Origin: an uncultured Candidatus Altimarinota bacterium
GTDB taxonomy: Bacteria > Patescibacteriota > Gracilibacteria > CAIRYL01
DNA length: 20,205 nucleotides
Reading direction: 5' to 3'
NCBI GenBank assembly: GCA_947311665.1
Contig: CAMZLA010000001.1
Span: forward strand, 1 to 20,205
The notes beneath the pieces are model-generated. The model had not been told where the DNA came from, searched no databases, and worked only from the letters and a program-made list of their open reading frames with translations. Shown one piece after another: positions 8,547 through 17,583 of the stretch; the stretch's first letter is position 1; the number at the start of each line of letters is the position of its first letter. Made by a program: the position numbers and the translations under genes.

Positions 8547-8781
8547 GGGCGACCACAAGGGTACGCCCATACGGGGAAAATAATTTTTTATTTTTATTGT
8601 AAAAAATAGAGAATAAAGAAAAACAAAAAATAAAGAAAAACAAAAAATAAAATATAATTCAAAAATGTATAATAGGAAATGTGTATGGGCGCCCCTTGTG
8701 GTCGCTCTATCAGAGAAATTATTGGAGAGTTTAAATCCAGAACAACCAATGAATATATAAAAAAAGTATATGAAATTATAT
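8547..8781. repeat. Palindrome-bearing tandem unit, copy 2
   Basis: Second copy of the preceding unit, in the same orientation and with a period of 235-237 bp. It holds palindrome A2 (8547-8572), a similar A-rich spacer, palindrome B2 (8683-8707, begins GTATGGGCGCCCC) and a second relic reaching almost to the dnaE stop. B2 is more decayed (GGTCGCTC in place of GGTCGCCC). By eye the 70-nt relic segments of the two copies (8471-8540 and 8708-8777) differ at about 10-11 positions, so the duplication is not recent, or the copies arrived separately. Confidence 0.75.
8683..8778 (+). pseudogene. RAYT (REP-associated, IS200-like) transposase relic 2
   Basis: Second relic, reading GAPCGRSIREIIGEFKSR followed by TTNEYIKKVYE, closer to the family pattern than relic 1. 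Differences between the relics fall at all three codon positions, as expected for decayed non-coding copies. The fragment ends within a few bases of the TGA stop of dnaE on the other strand. Confidence 0.5.
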
Positions 8782-11700
8782 TCATCCTACAATTTCATTC
8801 ACTGCTTTTATCAATATTTCATTTTTTTCTATTGGGTGAGAATATGGAATTGGGTTTCCTTTGAAATGAATTATAACTTCGGTATCTCCTTTCGAATCAG
8901 CAAGAACTGTTTTTAGTTCTTTAATTTTTAAAGGACTAATATCCGATGGAAGAAAAATATCCCATACTTTTGTTTTACTCTCTGAATCGATAAACTCTTC
9001 TATCATCTCATTTTCTTGATCATGAACAATATGTTCATTGGCAATATTTTCTTCTAAATCAAGAATACTTCCTTCTTCATTTTCATCAATTAATCCTTTT
9101 TTTTCTGCTTCTATTCTTACTTCTTCTAGTTCAAATCTCTCACATTTATCAACCATCATTTGCCATTCTCCTTCTCGTTTTTCCATGCTTCCTTCCACTT
9201 TTAAAAAAGCATCTCCTTCTAAACATTCCGATAATTTTGCATAGCTTTTAGGAAAAAATACAAGATCTAATTTTCCAGATAAATCTTCTATGCAGGCAAT
9301 TGCCATAGCATCTCCTTTTTTTGTGATAAGTCGTTTTACAAAAGTTAATAATCCTTGAGTTTTTCCAATTTTTTTAGGAGACCGACGAATAGCAGATGGC
9401 AACCGTTTTATAGGAGTTCGTGTTTTATTAAAATATGGTTTCATTCCTTGTAACGGATGTCCTGAAACATACATTCCCAATACTTTTTTTTCTAATAATA
9501 AAATATGAGCAAATGAATATTCTGGTTCATCTCCTAAATCTAAACTGGCAGATTCTACTTCTACACCAAAACTTCCAAATAAATCATCTTGTCCTGCAGA
9601 AACTTGAGTTTTTGTATCTTTCGTAAATTGTAAAACTTTTTCTACATTCTCTAAAATATTTTCTGTTCGTTCCAATCGTTTCAATGCACCTGCTTTTGCA
9701 AGAGCTTCAAGAGATTTTTTATTAATAACTTTTGGTCCACATTTTTCTAGAAAATCTGCAAAATTTTCAAACTTTCCATTACTTCCATTTTTTGCATCAA
9801 TCAATCCTTGCACAACACTATCTCCAATTCCTTTAATCGCATTTAAACCAAATCTGATAGTATTATCATCAATAACAGAAAAACTAAAATCACTTTCTTC
9901 AACCGATGGCGGTAAAACATTTATTCCTAAATTTCTACATTCTTCAATATCTAAAATAACTCTATCGGTATTTTCTGCATCACTTATCAGCAATGCATTC
10001 ATAAATTCTATAGGATATCGAGACTTAAGATATGCTGTTTGGTATGCAATCATTGCATAACATGCGGCATGAGATTTATTAAATCCATATCCTGCAAAAG
10101 GGACAATTACTTCATCATAAATATGTTCTGCCAATTCTTTTTTATGTCCAAGATTTTGAGCTCCTTCAATAAATTTTGTTCGTTGTGCTTCCATTTCACT
10201 TGCAATTTTTTTCCCAATCGCTCGTCGTAATAAATCGGCACCACCCAAAGTAAATCCTCCAAAAACTTTTGCTATTTCCAAAATTTGTTCTTGATAAATA
10301 GCAATTCCAAAGGTTTCTTTTAAAACATTTTCAAGTGATGGATGCGGATATTTTACTTTTTTTGTTCCATGTTTTCCCCCAATATAATCAGGAATAAATT
10401 TCATCGGTCCTGGCCGATATAATGATACCATGGCAATAATATCTTCAAATTGAGAGGGTTTTAGTTCTTTTAAATATCTGGTCATTCCTGCTGATTCCAG
10501 CTGAAAAACTCCAGTTGTCAATCCATCAGTTAGCAGTTTAAAAGCTGCTTCATCGTCCATAGGAATTGTAGACAGATTTATTTCTATTCCATGACGATTT
10601 TTTATTATTTTTATAGCATTTTCCATTATGGAAAGATTTCTCAATCCTAAAAAATCCATTTTTAAAAGTCCTAGCATTTCCAACGGTTTTGCCTGAAATT
10701 GTGTTATGAGAATTTCATCATTTTTTGGTGCTGGTTGCATTGGACAATATCCAATAATCGGTTTAGGAGTAATCATCACGGCACATGCATGCACGGAAAC
10801 ATGACGAATATTTCCTTCAAGTTTTATTGCTGCTTTCCAAATTTCATTCCATTCTTCATTTTTTTCCAATGCTTCTTGCAATTCTGTCGATTCATCAAAT
10901 GCACTTTGAAGTTTTGTTCCTGGTTTATCATTAATTAATTTTACAAATTCATTGGCTTCAGAAAATGGAAGAGCATAGGTTCTGGCAACATCTTTAATAG
11001 CTGCTCGTGCTGCCATTGTTCCAAAGGTACACACTCGTGCTACTTGTTCTTTTCCATATTTATCTGTTACATATTGAATAACTCGTGCAAGCCCCGTATC
11101 GGCAAAATCGATATCGATATCTGGCATGCTCACTCGTTCAGGATTTAAAAATCGTTCAAAAAGAAGTCCATATTTCAACGGATCTAAATCGGTGATTTCT
11201 AATAAATATGCAACAATAGCTCCTGCTGCAGATCCACGACCTGGTCCCACAGGAATATCATGATTTTTTGCCCATTGAACAAAATCTCCTACAATAATAA
11301 AATAGGCATTAAATCCCATATCGTTTATTATTTTTAGTTCAAAAGTAAGACGATCCATTACTTCTTTATATTCTTCTTCATTTAAAGTTGTTTCATCTCT
11401 TCGAACAGGGGAATTATCAACCTCTTCCATAGATTGATTAAAATTTTCATCACCCAAAGGTTTCCCTCTATATTTCCCTCCATATCGTTTTCTTACTCCT
11501 TCTTCACATAAAAACTGTAACAGATGAAATTCACTATCGAAATTTTTTGGAACTTCCCATTCAGGAATTAAGTTCACACCAAAAGTAAATTCATAACTAC
11601 ATCGTTTTGCAATTTTTCCAGAATTTGAAACATATTCTAGATGTTCAGAAAAATAATTATTCATCTGTTCTTCTGTCCAAAAAGAGAGATCATGTTCTCT

Positions 11701-12411
11701 AAAAGAAATTCTATCGGCATCATGTTTTTGCAAACTATATTGCATGCAAATGAGGGTATCATGAATCTCATTATCTTCTGCTTCTAAATATCGAATATCA
11801 TTTGTAGCAACACCATTAAGATTATTTTTTGCTATAAATTCATTAAAATTTTTTTGATATATTCTTTCATTTTCTGCATTTGGTCTTGGGCATGTTTCAA
11901 TAAACAAATTTTCTGATGAAAAAATTTCTTGATATATTTCAATTTTTTCTTTTGCCTGATCCAAATCTCCTGTTTCAAGATATGGAGTAATAATTCCTTG
12001 GTTTCGTGGAATAATTGCTATGATATTTTTTGAAAATTTTTGTAAACTTTCTTTATCAATTCGTGGGATATAATAAAATCCTTCGGAAAATGCAAGAGTT
12101 ACCAGTTGTAATAAATTTTCATATCCTTCATTATTTTCTGCCAATAACACAATTCGTTCTCGTTTTGAATCTACTCCTGCCTCTTTATCAAACCGACTTC
12201 GTGGTGCTATAAACATTTCACACCCTAAAATAGGTTTTATTCCAATACTTTTACATTCTTTATAAAACTCAATAGCTCCATGCATATTACTTCTATCGGT
12301 AAGAGCAATATATTCTTGTCCGAGTTCTTTTGCTTTTTTGGCAAGTTCTCCTACTTTTGGAAGAGAATCTAAAAATGAATAATCGGAATGAGTATGAAGA
12401 TGAGTAAACAT
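8782..12411 (-). CDS. dnaE: DNA polymerase III alpha subunit (replicative polymerase)
   Basis: A 1209-residue C-family DNA polymerase that makes chromosomal DNA. Seen in order: PHP domain (from FTHLHTHSDYSFLDSL at 2-17 to about 280); palm with PDIDIDF at 430-436 (catalytic D431, D433) and MDFLGLRNL with D586; thumb and fingers; helix-hairpin-helix region near 851-870 (GLNAIKGIGDSV); OB fold near 1010-1090; and an acidic linker at about 1095-1150 before the C-terminal domain. In the PHP domain HLHTH and E65 are kept, but R40 (in TDR), R86 (in RERIVLL) and R207 (in NDIRY) stand where active PHP domains carry histidine, so metal-dependent proofreading by this domain is unlikely. The stop is TGA, the only one in the window. 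It is 41 bp downstream of pepA and probably co-transcribed with it. Confidence 0.97.
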   Translation of the reverse strand: MFTHLHTHSDYSFLDSLPKVGELAKKAKELGQEYIALTDRSNMHGAIEFYKECKSIGIKPILGCEMFIAPRSRFDKEAGVDSKRERIVLLAENNEGYENLLQLVTLAFSEGFYYIPRIDKESLQKFSKNIIAIIPRNQGIITPYLETGDLDQAKEKIEIYQEIFSSENLFIETCPRPNAENERIYQKNFNEFIAKNNLNGVATNDIRYLEAEDNEIHDTLICMQYSLQKHDADRISFREHDLSFWTEEQMNNYFSEHLEYVSNSGKIAKRCSYEFTFGVNLIPEWEVPKNFDSEFHLLQFLCEEGVRKRYGGKYRGKPLGDENFNQSMEEVDNSPVRRDETTLNEEEYKEVMDRLTFELKIINDMGFNAYFIIVGDFVQWAKNHDIPVGPGRGSAAGAIVAYLLEITDLDPLKYGLLFERFLNPERVSMPDIDIDFADTGLARVIQYVTDKYGKEQVARVCTFGTMAARAAIKDVARTYALPFSEANEFVKLINDKPGTKLQSAFDESTELQEALEKNEEWNEIWKAAIKLEGNIRHVSVHACAVMITPKPIIGYCPMQPAPKNDEILITQFQAKPLEMLGLLKMDFLGLRNLSIMENAIKIIKNRHGIEINLSTIPMDDEAAFKLLTDGLTTGVFQLESAGMTRYLKELKPSQFEDIIAMVSLYRPGPMKFIPDYIGGKHGTKKVKYPHPSLENVLKETFGIAIYQEQILEIAKVFGGFTLGGADLLRRAIGKKIASEMEAQRTKFIEGAQNLGHKKELAEHIYDEVIVPFAGYGFNKSHAACYAMIAYQTAYLKSRYPIEFMNALLISDAENTDRVILDIEECRNLGINVLPPSVEESDFSFSVIDDNTIRFGLNAIKGIGDSVVQGLIDAKNGSNGKFENFADFLEKCGPKVINKKSLEALAKAGALKRLERTENILENVEKVLQFTKDTKTQVSAGQDDLFGSFGVEVESASLDLGDEPEYSFAHILLLEKKVLGMYVSGHPLQGMKPYFNKTRTPIKRLPSAIRRSPKKIGKTQGLLTFVKRLITKKGDAMAIACIEDLSGKLDLVFFPKSYAKLSECLEGDAFLKVEGSMEKREGEWQMMVDKCERFELEEVRIEAEKKGLIDENEEGSILDLEENIANEHIVHDQENEMIEEFIDSESKTKVWDIFLPSDISPLKIKELKTVLADSKGDTEVIIHFKGNPIPYSHPIEKNEILIKAVNEIVG

Positions 12412-12452
12412 AAAAATGAAAAAATATTATGAGAAATAATAAATAAAAAAAA

Positions 12453-13919
12453 TTATTTTCCTTTAGCAAATTCATACAACATTCGCACATGCATTCCTGT
12501 TGCTAGTCCTTTTTTTTCATCAAAAGAAGAATATGCAATATCGAGATGAGCCCATGGAGTATCTTTATTTACAAAATGTTGAAGGAATAAAGCAGCTTGA
12601 ATTGTTCCTGCTTTAAATCCATATGCAGCATTTACTAAATCTGCAATTTTAGAATGAATCATTTTTTCATATCGAGCATGCAATGGAAGTCTCCAAATAT
12701 ATTCATCAGTTTTTTGTGATGCGGTTTCAAGATCAGAAAATAATTTTTCTTCATTACTAAAGGCTGCACCAATATCTTCTCCAACTGCATATGCACATGC
12801 ACCAGTAAGGGTAGCCGCATCAATAATACATTGTGGTTTATATTTTTTTTCTACATAATATAATGCATCACCCAATAACAATCGCCCTTCGGCATCGGTA
12901 TTGGTGATTTCAATAGTTTTTCCATTCATCATTGTTACAATATCATCTGGTTTATATGCATTTTTCCCAATCGCATTTTCTGCAAGAGGAATAACTGCTA
13001 CAATATTTTTTTTCAGTTTTGAAGCTGTCATAGCATATATAGCACCGATGATAGTGGCAGCACCTCCTAAATCTTTTTTCATTCCTTTCATTGCAATTGC
13101 AGGTTTGAGAGAAAGTCCTCCAGTATCATATGTTACTCCTTTCCCAACAAATGCGAGAGGGCTATCATCTTTTTTTCCTGCAAAATATTCTATGATGAGA
13201 AAACGAGATTCTTCATTTGTTTCTTGTCCTACTGCTAAAATTCCTCCTGCTCCCAATTTTTTCAATTCTTTTTCTTTGATTGATGAAATTTTTACATTTT
13301 TTATATCAGCAAATTTTTCTCGTGTAAAATTTTCTACAAATTCAGGAGTTGCAACCGATGGGGGAATATTGATAATATCTTTTGTTATTTGTACTCCTGT
13401 TGTCCAGTTTTCTCGTTCATTGGTTTTTGTTTCTAAAAGAGCATTATTTTTTTCTGATGAAATAACAATTTTTTTTATTTGAATATTTTGTTCAGGATTT
13501 TTTTCATCAGATTCTTTTTTCAATGCTCCTTTATATGTTTCAAATGAATATTGTCCTAAATATATTCCGTCTATAAATGCTTGAAATTGTTCAGGTTTTT
13601 TATAAAACGATCCTTTGACAACAAAAATATTTTCATAATTATATTGCTTTGCAAGAGGAATTATTTTTTCTCCTGCTTTTCGAGCATCGAAATTATCAAT
13701 TTTTTCTGAATATAACACAATGAGAACAAGTCCATCATTTGTATACACAGGAAGTACTCCTGAGTTTGGGATATTTTTTTGTAGTGTTATTTTTACAGCT
13801 TTTTTTTGTTTTGCTGTCAATTCTTTAAATAATATACGAGATGTAATTAAAAAATCTTTTTTAAAGATAGGGAGAATGATTACTGATTCTTTTGCAGGTG
13901 TTTCTGAAAAATGTATCAT
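12453..13919 (-). CDS. pepA: Leucyl aminopeptidase (M17 family)
   Basis: A 488-residue two-metal cytosolic aminopeptidase releasing N-terminal residues during peptide turnover. Seen: GKGVTYDTGGLSLKP with K260, D265 and K272; MKKDLGGAA with D283; and the signature NTDAEGRL at 340-347 with D342, E344 and R346. These match the E. coli PepA residues (K270, D275, K282, D293, D352, E354, R356) at a constant offset of ten, so the metal site is complete. I chose the ATG at 13919 (MIHFSETP). An in-frame ATG at 14033 would add 38 residues of repeated LLHEF-like sequence that is only translation of a 15-bp tandem repeat and part of the gyrB terminator. The N-terminal domain (about 1-150) is weakly conserved, as usual. 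In E. coli PepA also binds DNA; nothing here shows that role. Confidence 0.95.
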   Translation of the reverse strand: MIHFSETPAKESVIILPIFKKDFLITSRILFKELTAKQKKAVKITLQKNIPNSGVLPVYTNDGLVLIVLYSEKIDNFDARKAGEKIIPLAKQYNYENIFVVKGSFYKKPEQFQAFIDGIYLGQYSFETYKGALKKESDEKNPEQNIQIKKIVISSEKNNALLETKTNERENWTTGVQITKDIINIPPSVATPEFVENFTREKFADIKNVKISSIKEKELKKLGAGGILAVGQETNEESRFLIIEYFAGKKDDSPLAFVGKGVTYDTGGLSLKPAIAMKGMKKDLGGAATIIGAIYAMTASKLKKNIVAVIPLAENAIGKNAYKPDDIVTMMNGKTIEITNTDAEGRLLLGDALYYVEKKYKPQCIIDAATLTGACAYAVGEDIGAAFSNEEKLFSDLETASQKTDEYIWRLPLHARYEKMIHSKIADLVNAAYGFKAGTIQAALFLQHFVNKDTPWAHLDIAYSSFDEKKGLATGMHVRMLYEFAKGK

Positions 13920-13950
13920 GAAAAAAATATAATGTAATAAGTAATATAAG

Positions 13951-14010
13951 AATTCATATAAGAAAAACTTATATAAGAGAAACTCATGTAATAAAAACTC
14001 ATGTAATAAA
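13951..14010. repeat. 15-bp tandem repeat (minisatellite), four units
   Basis: Units at 13951-13965, 13966-13980, 13981-13995 and 13996-14010. The last two are identical (AACTCATGTAATAAA). The first two are variants (AATTCATATAAGAAA and AACTTATATAAGAGA). A degenerate partial unit (AAGTAATATAAG) precedes at 13939-13950. The array fills the leader between the gyrB terminator and the pepA start, and its last three bases are shared with the terminator stem. Confidence 0.85.
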
Positions 14011-14049
14011 AGAGAGTAAAAAAATAATATCATTTTTTTACTCTCTTTT
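14008..14049 (-). terminator. gyrB terminator: perfect 17-bp stem
   Basis: AAAAGAGAGTAAAAAAA (14008-14024) and TTTTTTTACTCTCTTTT (14033-14049) are exact reverse complements around an 8-nt loop (14025-14032). It lies 25 bp past the gyrB stop and on the minus strand runs into T-rich sequence. The stem is symmetric, so it could work in both directions. It separates gyrB from pepA-dnaE transcription. Confidence 0.8.
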
Positions 14050-14074
14050 TCAATTTGATTTTATAAATTTTTAA

Positions 14075-16063
<1,989 letters not shown>

Positions 16064-16075
16064 TTATAATGAAAT

Positions 16076-16081
16076 ATTATA
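16076..16081 (-). promoter_or_regulatory. Probable gyrB -10 box
   Basis: A perfect TATAAT on the minus strand, about 20 nt before the gyrB ATG, which gives a very short leader. No good -35 is present at 17 bp; a TTGATA lies at 23 bp, too far for a standard promoter. A long A-tract fills the spacer, so the promoter may depend on DNA curvature or supercoiling. Confidence 0.4.
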
Positions 16082-16102
16082 CTTTTTTTTTCTTATAAAC
16101 AC

Positions 16103-16145
16103 TGTATCAAAGTTTTATCTGAATGAAAATAAAAAATTTGATACA
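16103..16145. promoter_or_regulatory. Inverted repeat between gyrB and folK
   Basis: TGTATCAAA (16103-16111) and TTTGATACA (16137-16145) are exact reverse complements. After one mismatch a further four A-T pairs extend the stem inward (TTTT at 16113-16116 with AAAA at 16132-16135). It lies upstream of both divergent start regions and could bind a regulator or form a hairpin. Its function is not known. Confidence 0.45.
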
Positions 16146-16156
16146 ATGTTTTTTGT

Positions 16157-16185
16157 TTGATAGAGTTTTGTGTATATATTAAAAT
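16157..16185 (+). promoter_or_regulatory. folK promoter
   Basis: TTGATA (16157-16162), 17-bp spacer, TAAAAT (16180-16185). The predicted start is near 16192, only about 11 nt before the ATG at 16203, so the mRNA may be nearly leaderless. Confidence 0.45.
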
Positions 16186-16202
16186 ATTAAAAAATTATAA
16201 TT

Positions 16203-16640
16203 ATGAAAACACTTGTTTATTTGGGATTTGGTGCAAGTGAGGGGGAACAAGAAGAAAAAGAAAATATTATTCTTGAAAGTTTTGAAGATGTGAAAACATG
16301 GGGAGATAATGCAAAAATTTCTTCATTCTATTATTCTGCACCATGGGGAGGAGTTGCAAAAAATAATTTTGTAAATGCAGTCTGCTATCTTGAAACAGAA
16401 TTGAGTCCAGAAAAATTATTAGAAAAAATTCATCAGGTAGAAAAAAAATTTGGACGAGTACGAAAAAAAAAATGGGGAGATAGAACACTCGATATAGATA
16501 TTTTGTTATATGGAAAAGAAAAAATTGATACCAAAACATTAAAAATCCCACATATATATATGTGGGAAAGAGACTTTGTTTTTGAACCATTAAAAAGTTT
16601 AGTGGGAGAAAAAGAGTTTCAAAAACTACAACAGATATAA
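16203..16640 (+). CDS. folK: 2-amino-4-hydroxy-6-hydroxymethyldihydropteridine diphosphokinase (HPPK)
   Basis: A 145-residue folate-pathway enzyme that transfers diphosphate from ATP to 6-hydroxymethyl-dihydropterin. Seen: N-terminal VYLGFGASEG (5-14), the pterin-side SAPWGGVAKNNFVNAV (45-60), and the family signature from R85 through W91, R94, D97 and D99 (KKWGDRTLDIDILLYG). D97 and D99 correspond to the two magnesium-binding aspartates of E. coli HPPK. A late PH-x5-RDFVFEPL segment (120-133) matches the usual PHPR-x-x-ER-x-FVL-x-PL block in degraded form. It stands alone: folP and folB are not nearby. It is convergent with nadA, with 16 bp between the stop codons. A 22-bp perfect palindrome lies inside the reading frame (16546-16567). 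Confidence 0.9.
   Translation: MKTLVYLGFGASEGEQEEKENIILESFEDVKTWGDNAKISSFYYSAPWGGVAKNNFVNAVCYLETELSPEKLLEKIHQVEKKFGRVRKKKWGDRTLDIDILLYGKEKIDTKTLKIPHIYMWERDFVFEPLKSLVGEKEFQKLQQI
16546..16567. repeat. 22-bp perfect palindrome inside folK
   Basis: The core is CCCACATATATATATGTGGG with a flanking T and A, and it reads the same on both strands. It encodes part of the IPHIYMWE segment. An alternating AT core may extrude or bind a dimeric protein, but coding coincidence is likely. Confidence 0.6.
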
Positions 16641-16656
16641 TTTTTTTTACAATTTT

Positions 16657-17565
16657 TTAGCTTCGTTTCATCATTTCCAGCATAGAGTTTTGGGCTGCAT
16701 CAAAGATTTTTTCATCAATATTTATCTCATAGGTATCATTCAATAAACTCGATTTAATATTTTCTAGTGTTATTTGTTTCATATTTATACAGCTTCCCAT
16801 TAAAGAAATAATTTCTTGATTTGGAAATTCTGCTTGCAGTCTGTGAGTCATTCCAACTTCTGTTCCGATGAGAAAAGTTTTTATATCTGGGTGTTGTGCA
16901 ATATATTTTGCCATTCCTCCAGTTCCGCATATATGATCGGCAAGTTTTGTTACTCTTTCAGGTGTTTCTGGATGAATAATAGAAAGAGAGTTTGGATATT
17001 TCTCTTTCATTTCTTTTAGATATTGTGGGGAAAGTTGGGTATGAACATGACAAAATCCTTGCCATGGAATGAGAGTTTTTTTTGTTTGAGATTGTACATA
17101 TTCACAAAGATGTTTGTCTGGTGCAAAAATAAGAGTATCTTCTTCAAAACTTTCTACTACTTTTACAGCATTTGATGAAGTGAGTGTTGAATTTGATAAT
17201 GCTTTTACTGCTGCTGTCGTATTCATATATACAACAACTGGAGCATTTGGATGTTTATTTTTCAATCGTTGAAGTCCAATAGCATTTACGGTATCTGCCA
17301 TAAAACATCCAGCAGCAAGAGAGGGGAGCAACACTTTTTTTGATGGATTTAAGAGTTTCGCTGCTTCTGCCATGAAATGGACTCCTGCAAAAACAATAGT
17401 TTCACATTCCATTTCTTGTGCTGCTTTCGATAATTCAAAACTATCTCCCACACTATCTGCTACTTCAAAAATTTCTGGTAGCATATAATTATGCGCTAAA
17501 ATTATCGCATTTTTTTCTTTTTTCAATTCATTAATTTCTGCTATAAGTTTTGTGTAATCTTGCAC
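16657..17565 (-). CDS. nadA: Quinolinate synthase
   Basis: A 302-residue [4Fe-4S] enzyme condensing iminoaspartate and dihydroxyacetone phosphate to quinolinate for de novo NAD synthesis. Seen: LAHNYMLPE (23-31); the three cluster cysteines C87 (LAAGCFMADT), C172 (GFCHVH) and C259 (MGSCINMK), at spacings like those of the Thermotoga enzyme; VYMNTTAAVKA (112-122); HPETP (198-202); and GTEVGMTHRL (234-243). Length is normal for the short NadA class. The start codon is GTG at 17565; the next ATG (residue 28) would remove the HNY substrate site. It begins 18 bp after the stop of the carB half and in the same frame, so the two are probably co-transcribed. nadB and nadC are not in the window. Confidence 0.94.
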   Translation of the reverse strand: MQDYTKLIAEINELKKEKNAIILAHNYMLPEIFEVADSVGDSFELSKAAQEMECETIVFAGVHFMAEAAKLLNPSKKVLLPSLAAGCFMADTVNAIGLQRLKNKHPNAPVVVYMNTTAAVKALSNSTLTSSNAVKVVESFEEDTLIFAPDKHLCEYVQSQTKKTLIPWQGFCHVHTQLSPQYLKEMKEKYPNSLSIIHPETPERVTKLADHICGTGGMAKYIAQHPDIKTFLIGTEVGMTHRLQAEFPNQEIISLMGSCINMKQITLENIKSSLLNDTYEINIDEKIFDAAQNSMLEMMKRS

Positions 17566-17583
17566 AAAAAAAAGGGGTAAAAT

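Noticed and set aside
8312-8707. CRISPR array
   Set aside because: The repeats alternate in orientation and are spaced over 100 bp apart with related, A-rich spacers; this is not repeat-spacer architecture.
8594-8785. A minus-strand frame of 63 codons containing RPQGAPI
   Set aside because: It is the antisense of relic 2 and palindrome B2. The RPQG reading arises because the palindrome reads similarly on both strands; the rest is low-complexity hydrophobic translation.
8679-8864. A plus-strand frame of 61 codons through relic 2
   Set aside because: It contains the RAYT-like fragment but no catalytic part and runs into the dnaE 3' end, so it is recorded as a pseudogene relic, not a gene.
12901-13482. 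Plus-strand frame of 193 codons inside pepA, and similar long frames opposite gyrB and the RND gene
   Set aside because: Antisense shadows of well-supported genes, with no recognisable domains of their own.
13920-14033. N-terminal extension of pepA by 38 residues
   Set aside because: It would be translated from the 15-bp minisatellite and the gyrB terminator loop and has no counterpart in M17 peptidases.
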